Shown: positions 1 to 7,681, counted from the stretch's first letter. The stretch is DNA of 64,000 nt from Pseudomonas fluorescens (GCF_001623525.1 NZ_CP015225.1:930001-994000), one strand, 5' to 3'. The notes: generated from the letters alone by a model not told the origin. Translations and numbers: made by a program.

Positions 1-259
1 CATGCAGCTTCAGCCGCTCGGTCCAGTCCTGGTGATTGCGATTGAACAAGCGGACTTCACCCTGTTCGATGCGGGCCAGCAGTCGATAACCGTGGAATTG
101 GACCTCATAGCGCCATTCGCCGGTGGGCGGTTCTTCCACGGGCGTGGCCAATTGCGGTGACAGGCGCTCGGGCAGGCGGTTTTGAGGCGCCTTTCGGGCT
201 GTCGTAGCCTCCGACTTGGCGTTGGACAAACGAGCAGATTCACTCTCGGCATTGGCCAT
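1..259 (-). CDS. ligD: LigD-like DNA ligase/repair protein, N-terminal part only, ligase motif I degenerate
   Basis: Runs off the left edge; 86 residues are visible. After a ~45-residue low-complexity start, GEWRYEV...HGYRLLARIEQGEVRLF and DWTERL align with the start of the ATP-dependent ligase domain of Pseudomonas LigD, the end-joining ligase/polymerase that partners Ku. The start is supported by AAGGGA about 7 nt upstream of the ATG. Two oddities: the usual N-terminal phosphoesterase domain is absent, because ku lies directly upstream on the same strand, and the nucleotidyl-transfer motif KxDG reads QFHG, so the AMP-accepting lysine is missing. It may be a polymerase-type LigD paralogue with a dead ligase domain. 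The family call is good; the activity is uncertain because most of the gene lies outside the window. Confidence 0.72.
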   Translation of the reverse strand, partial: MANAESESARLSNAKSEATTARKAPQNRLPERLSPQLATPVEEPPTGEWRYEVQFHGYRLLARIEQGEVRLFNRNHQDWTERLKLH

Positions 260-291
260 GACAGATTCCCTTGTATTGCGCACGCCAGGGT

Positions 292-1182
292 TTACCCCCG
301 GGAGGCCTTGGTGGCTTTTTTGGCAGGAGCGGATTTGCGGGCTTTCGCGGGTTTTGCGGGGGCCTTTCCGGCGGATTTGTCGGTGGCCTTGCCCTTGCTG
401 CCCAGGCTGCGCTTGAGCAACTCGGTAAGGTCGATGACATCGGCGGTCTTGCGTTGTTCTTCGCCCGGGTCGGTTTCCACCGCTTCGAGGCGGCCTTCGT
501 TGGCCTTTTTCTCCACCAGTTCCATGATTTTGTCTTCGAAACTGTCCCGGTATTCTTGCGGTTCCCAGTCGGCGCTCATGTCTTCCACGAGACGTTTGGC
601 CATTTCCAGCTCGCCCTTGGCCAGGGTTGGGTTCGTCACTTCGTCGCCCAACTCGAGGACATCAAGGTCACGTACCTCCGCAGGCCAGCGCAGCATCACC
701 AGTACCAGCGCCGATTCAAGGGGCATGAGCGCCGCCAGGTGCTGGCGGGTATGCAGCACGACATGGGCCAGGGCGACCTTGTGGGTCTTGACCAGGGTTT
801 CGCGCAGCAGGGCATAGACTTTGCCACCGCGTTTGTCGGGGGCGAGAAAGTAGGGCGTGTCGATGTTTTGCAACGGGATCTTCTCGCTGTCGACAAAGGC
901 AAAGATATCGATGGTCTGGGTGGACTTGGGGTGGGCGGAACGGATTTCTTCCTCGCTGAGCAGCACGTACCGGCCTTTCTGGTACTGGACGCCTTTGACG
1001 ATGTCGTCCTTGGTCACTTCCTTGCCCGTGGTCTTGTTGACCCGCTTGTAGCCCACCGGGTCCATGCTGCGTTTGTCCAGCCAGTCAAAATCCACCCCCT
1101 GGGACGAAGTGGCCGACACCAGTGCGACAGGAATGTGGGCCAGTCCGAAGCTGATTGCGCCTTTCCAGATTGCCCGTGCCAT
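292..1182 (-). CDS. ku: Bacterial Ku protein, non-homologous end joining
   Basis: 296 residues, a normal length for bacterial Ku. It begins MARAIWKGAISFGL, the family signature, and carries the Ku core barrel over about residues 10-190 (for example the PYFLAPDK and HTRQHLAAL regions). Ku homodimers ring broken DNA ends and recruit LigD. The C-terminus from about residue 255 is a Lys/Ala/Pro-rich basic tail, typical of Ku proteins that bind DNA more tightly. It lies 32 nt upstream of the LigD-like gene on the same strand, so the two are probably cotranscribed. The long open frames on the opposite strand are shadows. Confidence 0.95.
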   Translation of the reverse strand: MARAIWKGAISFGLAHIPVALVSATSSQGVDFDWLDKRSMDPVGYKRVNKTTGKEVTKDDIVKGVQYQKGRYVLLSEEEIRSAHPKSTQTIDIFAFVDSEKIPLQNIDTPYFLAPDKRGGKVYALLRETLVKTHKVALAHVVLHTRQHLAALMPLESALVLVMLRWPAEVRDLDVLELGDEVTNPTLAKGELEMAKRLVEDMSADWEPQEYRDSFEDKIMELVEKKANEGRLEAVETDPGEEQRKTADVIDLTELLKRSLGSKGKATDKSAGKAPAKPAKARKSAPAKKATKASRG

Positions 1183-1248
1183 GGTGGTGTTGTCCTTGCC
1201 GGTGGATGTCTTTCTGGTGACCTTCGCGCTTTGGGAAAAGTTTCCATT

Positions 1249-1273
1249 GTGGGGCGAGCAAGCTTGCTCCCAC
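1249..1273. repeat. Single REP-type palindrome
   Basis: A lone inverted repeat with the perfect 14-nt core GAGCAAGCTTGCTC flanked by GTGGG/CCCAC. It matches the REP core found elsewhere in the window and lies in the gap between divergent ku and the small secreted protein. Confidence 0.6.
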
Positions 1274-1381
1274 CTGTCTTCGGAGACGCTTCGTTACATC
1301 TTCACCGGGATATTTCGCTTAACAAGGGCGAACCTGCGGCGTAGCGTGCTTTCGATATGCCTGAACCCCAGAGGTGTCCCA

Positions 1382-1723
1382 ATGAACAGGCTGATGCTCG
1401 TCATCATGACGCTATTACTGACTGCCGCTGCTCAGGCCGCCACGCCCAGCGCAGGCGCAACGGTCCTGGCCCAAAACCTGCCGGGCAACAACAATCCCTA
1501 TAACAGCCCGACGCGCCGGGCCAATCCCAACAGCATGCAGGGCACCCGGCCCAACGTGCCGACGATACATAACAACCCGACAGTGCCGGTACCACGGCCA
1601 CCGACCCTGGAAAACGGCGGCATCGGCAATGGCTACCCGCGTTCCGGCCCGCCGTCGGGTTCGCCGCGACCGACCATCGAGTCTCCTGCGCCACCGCGCA
1701 ACAGCCAGAATGGCAACCGCTAG
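1382..1723 (+). CDS. Small secreted Pro/Asn-rich protein, function unknown
   Basis: 113 residues. The ATG at 1382 follows AGAGGTG and gives a clean signal peptide (MNRLMLVIMTLLLTAAAQA, cleavage likely after AQA). An upstream in-frame ATG at 1064 would put 106 residues antisense to ku in front of the signal peptide and is rejected. The mature part is about 90 residues of low-complexity sequence rich in Pro, Asn, Gly and Arg (NNNPYNSP, PPTIESPAPP-like stretches) with no catalytic motif. It is probably a disordered periplasmic or surface protein. I do not recognise the family. The sugar dehydrogenase gene follows 47 nt downstream. Confidence 0.75.
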   Translation: MNRLMLVIMTLLLTAAAQAATPSAGATVLAQNLPGNNNPYNSPTRRANPNSMQGTRPNVPTIHNNPTVPVPRPPTLENGGIGNGYPRSGPPSGSPRPTIESPAPPRNSQNGNR

Positions 1724-1770
1724 GCGCTGGCGCCCGTTGTTCTCTTTCAACACCGCAGAAGGAAATGTGC

Positions 1771-2919
1771 ATGTTGCGTAAAACACTCCTGGCCGCATTC
1801 TGCGCCAGCGCTGTCCTGGCCCTTGCCACCCCGGCCAATGCCGCGCCAACCCAGTCATTCAAGAGCGAGGAGGGCACGCTGGAAGTGACCACCGTGGTCA
1901 AGGGGCTGGAGCACCCTTGGTCTGTCGCATTCTTGCCTGGCCAGCAGGGCATGCTGGTGACGGAGCGACCGGGTAACCTGCGCGTGGTCAGCGCCGATGG
2001 CCAATTGTCCGCACCCTTGAGTGGCGTGCCTGAAGTGTGGGCCAAGGGCCAGGGCGGTCTGCTGGACGTGGTGCTGTCGCCCGATTTCAAGCAGGATCGT
2101 ACCGTCTACCTGTCTTATGCCGAGGCGGGCGCAGATGGCAAGGCCGGCACCGCCGTGGGTCGCGGGCAACTGTCCGAAGATCTCAAGAGCCTGAAGAATT
2201 TCGACGTGATCTTCCGTCAGTTGCCCAAGTTGTCCACGGGCAACCACTTTGGCTCGCGCCTGGTCTTCGACCGCGACGGTTATCTGTTCATTACCTTGGG
2301 GGAAAACAACGAGCGGCCCACCGCCCAGGATCTGGACAAGCTGCAAGGCAAGATCGTGCGCATCTACCCCGACGGTAAGGTGCCCGACGACAACCCCTTC
2401 GTCGGCCAGAAAAACGTCCGTCCCGAGATATGGTCCTACGGCATGCGCAACCCCCAGGGGGCGGCCCTCAACCCTTGGAATGGCACGTTGTGGGAGAACG
2501 AACACGGGCCCAAGGGCGGTGATGAGATGAACATCATCGAGCGCGGCAAGAACTACGGCTGGCCATTGGCGACCCATGGCATCAACTACTCCGGCGCTCC
2601 GATCCCCGAAGCCCAGGGCAAGACCGTCGAGGGTGGCCTTGACCCTCACCACGTCTGGCAGGTCTCACCGGGGCTCAGTGGCATGGCGTTCTACGACCAT
2701 GGGCGCTTCAAGGCCTGGCAACACAATGTGTTCATCGGCGCCTTGGTGCCAGGGGAACTGATCCGCCTGCAATTGCAAGACGACAAGATCGTCCATGAAG
2801 AGCGCCTGTTGGGTGAGCTCAAGGCGCGAATCCGTGATGTTCGCCAGGGCCCGGATGGGTATCTCTATGTGTTGACGGATGAGGACGACGGGGCGTTGTA
2901 CAAAGTCGGCCTCAAATAA
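1771..2919 (+). CDS. Periplasmic PQQ-dependent aldose sugar dehydrogenase (YliI/GDH-B beta-propeller type)
   Basis: 382 residues from the ATG at 1771. An in-frame ATG at 1765 is only 1 nt from the AGAAGGA ribosome site, whereas 1771 has 7-nt spacing. The signal peptide ends ANA (about residue 24). The body is the six-bladed beta-propeller of the soluble glucose/aldose dehydrogenase family: the LEHPWSVAFLPG opening, GNHFGSRLVFDRDGYLFITLGENN, YGMRNPQGAALNPWNGTLWENEHGPKGGDEMN and a C-terminal VRQGPDGYLYVLTDEDDGALYK. Members oxidise aldose sugars in the periplasm with PQQ as cofactor. The exact substrate cannot be read from sequence. A REPIN sits 12 nt after the stop. Confidence 0.9.
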   Translation: MLRKTLLAAFCASAVLALATPANAAPTQSFKSEEGTLEVTTVVKGLEHPWSVAFLPGQQGMLVTERPGNLRVVSADGQLSAPLSGVPEVWAKGQGGLLDVVLSPDFKQDRTVYLSYAEAGADGKAGTAVGRGQLSEDLKSLKNFDVIFRQLPKLSTGNHFGSRLVFDRDGYLFITLGENNERPTAQDLDKLQGKIVRIYPDGKVPDDNPFVGQKNVRPEIWSYGMRNPQGAALNPWNGTLWENEHGPKGGDEMNIIERGKNYGWPLATHGINYSGAPIPEAQGKTVEGGLDPHHVWQVSPGLSGMAFYDHGRFKAWQHNVFIGALVPGELIRLQLQDDKIVHEERLLGELKARIRDVRQGPDGYLYVLTDEDDGALYKVGLK

Positions 2920-2931
2920 TTGGAGAAAACC

Positions 2932-3020
2932 GTGGGAACGAGCTTGCTCGCGATTGCTATGGGTCAGCTGGCATTGATACTGACTGATACTCCGCAATCG
3001 CGAGCAAGCTCGCTCCCGCA
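2932..3020. repeat. REPIN (paired inverted REP)
   Basis: Two REP arms (GAACGAGCTTGCTCGCGAT and its inverse ATCGCGAGCAAGCTCGCTCC) flank a short spacer, directly downstream of the sugar dehydrogenase. The core GAGCTTGCTCGCGAT differs from the GGGAGCTTGCTCCCGCT class that dominates the window, so this is another REP class. Confidence 0.8.
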
Positions 3021-3080
3021 GGGAATGTTGTTCACTTGAGCTCAATGCAACGAATATCGGCTGGCACTTGATATTGCCCA

Positions 3081-3109
3081 TTGACTTGCCGCCAACGCAC
3101 CGCTAATTT
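3081..3109 (+). promoter_or_regulatory. Sigma70 promoter of the ilvA leader
   Basis: TTGACT (3081-3086), a 17-nt spacer, then TAATTT (3104-3109). The predicted start of transcription is about 3115-3117, which coincides with the ATG of the leader peptide, so the transcript may be leaderless. Confidence 0.6.
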
Positions 3110-3115
3110 CCAGGC

Positions 3116-3181
3116 ATGAACTCACCCGTACTGCGCAGCCAGCCAAGCATTATTACCGCCATTCCTTATTTGGCGGGTTAG
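3116..3181 (+). CDS. Attenuator leader peptide of ilvA
   Basis: A 21-codon ORF ending SIITAIPYLAG, with Ile codons at 3149, 3152 and 3161 and Thr at 3155. Its stop (3179-3181) overlaps the end of the second arm of the attenuator. Ile-rich leader peptides ahead of branched-chain amino acid genes are the classic sensors of transcription attenuation. Stalling at Ile 3149-3154 would place the ribosome over hairpin arm 1 (3156-3160) and free arm 2. No strong ribosome site is seen, and the promoter geometry suggests translation from a leaderless transcript. Too short for routine gene callers. Confidence 0.8.
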   Translation: MNSPVLRSQPSIITAIPYLAG

Positions 3182-3221
3182 CTGTCGGCTGCACCCAACC
3201 CGCCCTGGAGGCGGGTTTTTT
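3156..3221 (+). terminator. ilvA transcription attenuator with mutually exclusive hairpins
   Basis: Four arms are visible: 1 = CCGCC (3156-3160), 2 = GGCGGGTT (3172-3179), 3 = AACCCGCC (3197-3204), 4 = GGCGGGTT (3210-3217) followed by T6 (3216-3221). Arms 3:4 form the intrinsic terminator. Arm 2 is an exact copy of arm 4 and can pair with arm 3 as an antiterminator. Arms 1:2 pair when the leader is fully translated. This is the complete architecture of a classical amino-acid attenuator. Confidence 0.85.
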
Positions 3222-3261
3222 CTTTCTGTCTCCTGGGCTCCGCCTGAACCAGGAGATCGCC

Positions 3262-4269
3262 ATGACCGTTACCCGCACCGAGCAAACCCTGCTTGAGCAC
3301 TATGTTAAGAAGATTCTCGCCGCGCCGGTCTATGAGCTGGCCGTGCGCACGCCGCTGCAAGCGGCACCCGCATTGTCCGAGGCCTTGGGTAACCGGATCC
3401 TGCTCAAGCGCGAAGACCTGCAACCGACCTTTTCCTTCAAGATCCGCGGTGCCTACAACAAACTCGTGCAACTGACTCCGGAGCAGCGCGCCCGTGGCGT
3501 CATCACCGCGTCTGCCGGCAATCATGCCCAGGGTGTCGCGCTGGCGGCACGGGAGTTGGGTATTTCGGCCAGCATCGTCATGCCTGTGACCACTCCACAA
3601 TTGAAGGTGCTGGGCGTGCGCAACCGAGGCGCCGAAGCGATTCTGCACGGGGAAAGCTTTCCGTTTGCCCTGGCGCACGCGCTGGAGCTGGCCGAGCAGA
3701 GCGGATGGGAGTTCGTCTCGCCTTTCGATGACCCGGACGTGATCGCCGGGCAGGGCACCGTCGCCATGGAAATCCTGCGCCAGCACCCCGGCCAGCTGGA
3801 TGCGATTTTTGTCCCGGTCGGTGGCGGTGGGCTGATCGCCGGGATCGCAGCCTACGTCAAGTACCTGCGCCCGGAAGTACGCATCATCGGCGTCGAGTCG
3901 CAGCACTCGGCCTGTCTCCAGGCGGCGCTGGCAGCCGGTGAGCGAGTGACCTTGCCTGAGGTGGGAACCTTCGCCGATGGCGTGGCCGTGGCGCAGATCG
4001 GCGCCCATGGCCTCGATATCTGCCGTTTCTGTGTCGATGAGGTGATGACCGTGAGCAACGATCAACTGTGTGCCGCGATCAAGGATATCTATGACGATAC
4101 CCGCTCCATCACTGAACCGTCGGGCGCACTGGCGGTGGCAGGCATCAAGCAGTACGTGGCCGGCACGGGGGCGCGAGGTCAGACGCTGGTGGCGATCGAT
4201 TCCGGTGCCAATATCAATTTCGACAGTTTGCGCCACGTGGCCGAGCGGGCGGCGGTGAGCGCGTTTTGA
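3262..4269 (+). CDS. ilvA: Threonine dehydratase (deaminase), short form without the ACT regulatory domain
   Basis: 335 residues, PLP fold type II. The PLP lysine is in SFKIRGA (K60), the phosphate-binding glycine loop is VPVGGGGLIAG (about 180-190), and SAGNHAQG is typical of biosynthetic IlvA. It converts threonine to 2-oxobutanoate, the first step towards isoleucine. The protein ends at DSGANINFDSLRHVAERA..., where the ~170-residue C-terminal ACT-like domain of full-length IlvA would begin, so isoleucine feedback on the enzyme should be missing. Control is instead placed in the Ile-coding attenuator directly upstream, which also argues for a biosynthetic role. The start follows CAGGAG. Short IlvA paralogues are known in Pseudomonas. 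Confidence 0.93.
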   Translation: MTVTRTEQTLLEHYVKKILAAPVYELAVRTPLQAAPALSEALGNRILLKREDLQPTFSFKIRGAYNKLVQLTPEQRARGVITASAGNHAQGVALAARELGISASIVMPVTTPQLKVLGVRNRGAEAILHGESFPFALAHALELAEQSGWEFVSPFDDPDVIAGQGTVAMEILRQHPGQLDAIFVPVGGGGLIAGIAAYVKYLRPEVRIIGVESQHSACLQAALAAGERVTLPEVGTFADGVAVAQIGAHGLDICRFCVDEVMTVSNDQLCAAIKDIYDDTRSITEPSGALAVAGIKQYVAGTGARGQTLVAIDSGANINFDSLRHVAERAAVSAF

Positions 4270-4446
4270 GTCTTTTTACGCTACGTCACACTTTTTTTGA
4301 AGCAGGCGACGGATGCCCACTTGCGTCTTCGTATTAGGGGCTACTCTAAGTTGCGAACAGGATAAAAGCGATTGCAGTTTGCATGGGAAAAGTAGCGTTT
4401 CCTTGCATTTTGCACGAGCTCTCCAGCGCGGGACAAAGCTAAGCGC

Positions 4447-4460
4447 TTGATTCAGATCAA
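4447..4460. promoter_or_regulatory. ANR (FNR-type) box
   Basis: TTGATTCAGATCAA is a perfect match to TTGAT-N4-ATCAA. A class II promoter (box centred near -41.5) would place the -10 at CATGCT (4483-4488) and the start near 4495, about 160 nt before the DUF1652 gene. Confidence 0.65.
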
Positions 4461-4655
4461 TCCGCAAGGTCTTCGATACAGGCATGCTTCTTGCGGGATG
4501 ATTCAAGAGTTCGCCTGGCGAACTCGTTGACTGAAAAACGCTAAAAGAACGAACGAACGGCACGGTATTCGTAGTCCCAGTCCGCAGGGAAGAAAACGGA
4601 CGAAAATACCGCCGGCGTGAACATAAGTTGGCCGCCTCAACAGGAGAGAGTCGCC
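4461..4655 (+). other. Structured untranslated leader downstream of the ANR box
   Basis: No gene is seen between ilvA and 4656. The part downstream of the ANR box holds a near-perfect hairpin, GAGTTCGC-CTG-GCGAACTC (4507-4525), close to the predicted 5' end. A longer pairing, CGGTATTCG with CGAAAATACCG (about 4563-4612), follows. This may be a stability element, a regulated 5' UTR or a small RNA. Confidence 0.4.
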
Positions 4656-4937
4656 ATGTTTCTATCTGCCCTCGAAATGCGAAACATCATTGAAAGCAGC
4701 TTGCTGCCCAAGCGCTCGCAATGCACCTTGTCACCTGAGCTCAAGATGACGGTCAAGATCTACGACGATCATGCAACCGATCGCGTGGCATTGCTCAAAA
4801 CCGACATCGATGCCAATAAACTCACTGGTTGTCGGGCCATCAACGACTTGATCGCGGAGCTGCGTACCGAGCTCGACCACAACCCTGCCGCTGGCAATCA
4901 CTTCCATCAGCAACACCAGCGGATGACTGGCCGCTGA
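4656..4937 (+). CDS. DUF1652 family small protein
   Basis: 93 residues from the ATG at 4656, preceded by CAGGAGAGAG; the upstream ATG at 4617 lacks a ribosome site. The sequence MFLSALEMRNIIESSLLP, the central VKIYD region and the ALLKTDIDANKLTGCRAINDLIAELRTEL block match the DUF1652 family, small soluble proteins found in many copies in Pseudomonas and of unknown function. It is followed by a His/Gln-rich tail. The ANR box about 200 nt upstream suggests oxygen-responsive expression. No partner gene is adjacent. Confidence 0.75.
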   Translation: MFLSALEMRNIIESSLLPKRSQCTLSPELKMTVKIYDDHATDRVALLKTDIDANKLTGCRAINDLIAELRTELDHNPAAGNHFHQQHQRMTGR

Positions 4938-4968
4938 TAACGGCCTTGTTCTTGTAAGGCTGACGCTC

Positions 4969-5007
4969 GGGTCCGGTCATGTCCGAACCCGGCGTCCAGT
5001 TTTTTTC
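4969..5007 (+). terminator. Possible terminator after the DUF1652 gene
   Basis: The inverted repeat GGGTCCGG / CCGAACCC (4969-4976 with 4983-4990, one mismatch) is followed about 9 nt later by a T7 run (5000-5006). The distance from hairpin to T-run is long, so this is tentative. mtlZ ends convergently at 5037. Confidence 0.35.
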
Positions 5008-5036
5008 AGCTGTTTTTTTTAGCTGCGATGCGCCAT

Positions 5037-5975
5037 TCAGTTCAATTGGTGCCTGTAGGGCAGGTCTGGCCCGGTTTTGCCGCAAGTCAGGGCGGCGGCG
5101 CGAATGGCGAATTCAAGCATTGCGCTGATCTGTTCCCGGGTCAGGGTATGCAACCCCTCGATCGAATCCAATTGTTGTTCAGTCAACCACGCAATCAGCG
5201 CGGCCTGGAAGGTATCGCCTGCACCCACGGTGTCGGCGATCTTCACCGGACAGGACGGCAGCGACCATGAGCCGTGTTGGCGACTGAAGACCGTAGCGCC
5301 CTGGCCGCCCCGGGTCAGGAAGACCAATTGGCAGCGGTTCCCCAGCCAACCTTCGATGATCGCCTCGGGCTCCTTTGCGGGGTAGAGCAGGTCCAGGTCT
5401 TCGTCACTGACCTTGATCAGGTCGGCATATTGCACCAGCGTCGCAATCCGTGAGCGCCACAGCTCGATATCCGGCTGCGGGTTGAGTCGCACATTCGGGT
5501 CGAGGCTGATCAAGCGGCGGCCGCTTTCGCGTTGCATCAGGGCCAGGAGCGTATCGGCGATGGGCTGGACCACCAGCGAGAACGAGCCGAAATGCAAGCC
5601 GCGCACCTCGGGGCCCAGGTCCGGTAGATGCGCCAGGCTCAGTTGTCGGTCCGCACAGCCTTCGCCGCGAAAACTGTAGTGGGGCGAACCATTGGCGCCT
5701 ACGGCAACCATTGCCAGGGTGGTCGGTGCGTCGAAGTCCACCAGGTATTGGGCGCTGACACCTTCATTGAGCAGCACCTGGTGCAAGCGTCGACCCAGGT
5801 AGTCGGTGGACAGCCCGGTAAACAGCGCCGATTCAACACCCAGGCGACGCAGCCCCACGGCCACGTTGAACGGTGAACCACCGGCAATGGCCTTGTAGTT
5901 CACTTGCGAGGCCGGGCCATCCGCCTCGGTCTCACTGAAAAAATCAAACAGCGCTTCACCACACACCAAATACAT
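5037..5975 (-). CDS. mtlZ: Fructokinase of the mannitol operon
   Basis: 312 residues, PfkB/ribokinase fold. It starts MYLVCGEALFDFF, has the substrate-binding GGSPFNVAVGLRRLG (about 32-46) and ends with the PfkB signature DTVGAGDTFQAAL, whose Asp is the catalytic base. It phosphorylates the fructose produced by mannitol dehydrogenase to fructose 6-phosphate. It is the last gene of mtlEFGKDYZ, 12 nt after mtlY, the same order as described for P. fluorescens. Gene context plus family makes the assignment firm. Confidence 0.93.
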   Translation of the reverse strand: MYLVCGEALFDFFSETEADGPASQVNYKAIAGGSPFNVAVGLRRLGVESALFTGLSTDYLGRRLHQVLLNEGVSAQYLVDFDAPTTLAMVAVGANGSPHYSFRGEGCADRQLSLAHLPDLGPEVRGLHFGSFSLVVQPIADTLLALMQRESGRRLISLDPNVRLNPQPDIELWRSRIATLVQYADLIKVSDEDLDLLYPAKEPEAIIEGWLGNRCQLVFLTRGGQGATVFSRQHGSWSLPSCPVKIADTVGAGDTFQAALIAWLTEQQLDSIEGLHTLTREQISAMLEFAIRAAALTCGKTGPDLPYRHQLN

Positions 5976-5987
5976 AGTTTCCCGCTC

Positions 5988-7475
5988 TCAAAGGGTTGCG
6001 ACGTGTTGTCGATAACGTTCATATGCCTGTTGCGACGCCGCGACATGGGCGGCGATTGGCCGGGTTTCGCTGCTCGGGTCTAGCTTGACGCAGCGTTCGC
6101 ACAGCTCGGCCAAGCCTGTCTGTGAGCCGGAGTGGCACCATGCCGCCTGGATCGCCGCCCCCAATGCAGCGGCTTCGCTCTGTTCGGTGCAAATGACCGT
6201 GGTGTCCATGGTGTCGGCGACGATCTGCCGCCACTGCGCGCTCTTCGAACCTCCGCCGATCAGGCGAATGCTCTGGGCCTGGAGTCCGTTGGCTCGCAGC
6301 AGGTCCAAGCCATAGCGCAAACCGAAGGTCGTGCCTTCGACCACGGCGCGACACAGGTTGGCCCGGGTCAGGTTGGTGGTGGTCAGGCCCAGCAAGCTGC
6401 CGGTGGCATGGGGCAGGGCAGGAACACGCTCGCCGTTGAGGAACGGCAGCATGCACACGCCCTCGGCGCCAATCGGGGCCTTGGCCACCAGGGCGTTGAA
6501 GGCGTCGATGTCCAGGTCCAGCAGTTCGCGTATCGCGCCAGTGGCGTTGGTCAGGTTCATGGTGCAGATCAGCGGCAGCCAGCCACCGCTGGAGGAGCAG
6601 AAAGTCGCCACGGACGGCTGTGGACTGACCGCAGGTTCGGCGGCATAGGCGTAGACCGTACCGGAGGACCCGAGGCTCATGGTGATCACACCGGGCTGGA
6701 TGTTCCCGGTGCCGATGGCGCCCATCATGTTGTCGCCGCCGCCACTGGCCACCACCGCTTCGGGGTTGATGCCCAGGTGCGCAGCAATGGCCGGCAAGAT
6801 GCGTCCGACGGGCTGATGGGCCTCGATCAGTTCCGGCAGCGCCGCTTGCAAGCGTGCGCTGGGGTCGATGTGTTGTAACAGTTGCACGTCCCATTGGCGG
6901 GTGCGTACGTTGAAATAGCCGGTCCCCGAAGCATCGCCGTATTCGCTGCAATGACGGCCGGTGAGCCAGTAGTTGAGGAAGTCGTGGGGCAGCAGGACGC
7001 TGGCGATGCGTTCGAATACCTGGGGATGCTGCTCCCGCGTCCAGAGCAGTTTGGAAACCGTGTAGCCCGGCGCGATCACCACGCCGAGGCGTTCGAGGCT
7101 GCCGTCTTCACCGCCCAGGTGCGCCAGGAGCCGATCATTTTCCGGCGTTGTCTCGGTGTCGCACCACAGCTTGGCCGGGCGCAAGACCTGGCCCTGGTCA
7201 TCAAGCAGGACCAGGCCGTGCTGCTGGCCGGAGACGCCGATGCCGAGGATCGCCTGGCCATCGACCCCGGCGGCGGCCAAGGCCTGATGAGTCGCCTGGG
7301 TGAATGCATCGAGCCATTGCTGGGTGTCTTGTTCACGACGACCGTTGGCCCCGCTGATCATGCTGTGGGCAGCGGCGCCCAGGCCGAGGACCTGGCCACT
7401 GGTTGCGTCCAGGATCAGCGCCTTGGTGCCTTGGGTGCCGCAGTCGATGCCCAGGAACAGTTGTTGGTTTGCCAT
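5988..7475 (-). CDS. mtlY: Xylulokinase of the mannitol/arabitol operon
   Basis: 495 residues, FGGY carbohydrate kinase. The N-terminal ATP/phosphate motif is FLGIDCGTQGTKALILD and the D-xylulokinase-type IGVSGQQHGLVLLD follows. GGGDNMMGAIGTG and the C-terminal IRLIGGGSKSAQWRQI...EAAALGAAIQAA complete the actin-like ATPase fold. It phosphorylates D-xylulose, produced when mannitol dehydrogenase oxidises D-arabitol, so the operon serves both polyols. It is separated from mtlD by a 206-nt gap holding a REPIN, which may lower its expression relative to mtlD. Confidence 0.94.
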   Translation of the reverse strand: MANQQLFLGIDCGTQGTKALILDATSGQVLGLGAAAHSMISGANGRREQDTQQWLDAFTQATHQALAAAGVDGQAILGIGVSGQQHGLVLLDDQGQVLRPAKLWCDTETTPENDRLLAHLGGEDGSLERLGVVIAPGYTVSKLLWTREQHPQVFERIASVLLPHDFLNYWLTGRHCSEYGDASGTGYFNVRTRQWDVQLLQHIDPSARLQAALPELIEAHQPVGRILPAIAAHLGINPEAVVASGGGDNMMGAIGTGNIQPGVITMSLGSSGTVYAYAAEPAVSPQPSVATFCSSSGGWLPLICTMNLTNATGAIRELLDLDIDAFNALVAKAPIGAEGVCMLPFLNGERVPALPHATGSLLGLTTTNLTRANLCRAVVEGTTFGLRYGLDLLRANGLQAQSIRLIGGGSKSAQWRQIVADTMDTTVICTEQSEAAALGAAIQAAWCHSGSQTGLAELCERCVKLDPSSETRPIAAHVAASQQAYERYRQHVATL

Positions 7476-7539
7476 GGAAATCCTTGGTCGTCAGATCAAT
7501 ACCCGCAGGAAATAACCGCTCGGTCAGCCAACACCTACC

Positions 7540-7670
7540 TGTGGCGAGGGAGCTTGCTCCCGCTGGGCTGCGAAGCAGCCCTAAAACCTGCCACTCGGTC
7601 TATCTGGTTCACCGTGTCGGCTGTCTGGGGGCCGCTGCGCAGCCCAGCGGGAGCAAGCTCCCTCGCCACA
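7540..7670. repeat. REPIN between mtlD and mtlY
   Basis: TGTGGCGAGGGAGCTTGCTCC at 7540 and its inverse ending CCTCGCCACA at 7670 flank a spacer with further pairings (GGGCTGCG / CGCAGCCC). It lies within the mtl operon and may act as an mRNA stability or processing barrier. Confidence 0.9.
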
Positions 7671-7681
7671 AAAGCGGACCG

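Noticed and set aside
271..1344. Long open frame (357 codons) antisense to ku
   Set aside because: Translation has no domain features; it mirrors a well-conserved Ku gene. High-GC shadow.
1064..1381. Upstream extension of the small secreted protein to an ATG at 1064
   Set aside because: It would overlap ku antisense and bury a clean signal peptide that has its own ribosome site at 1382.
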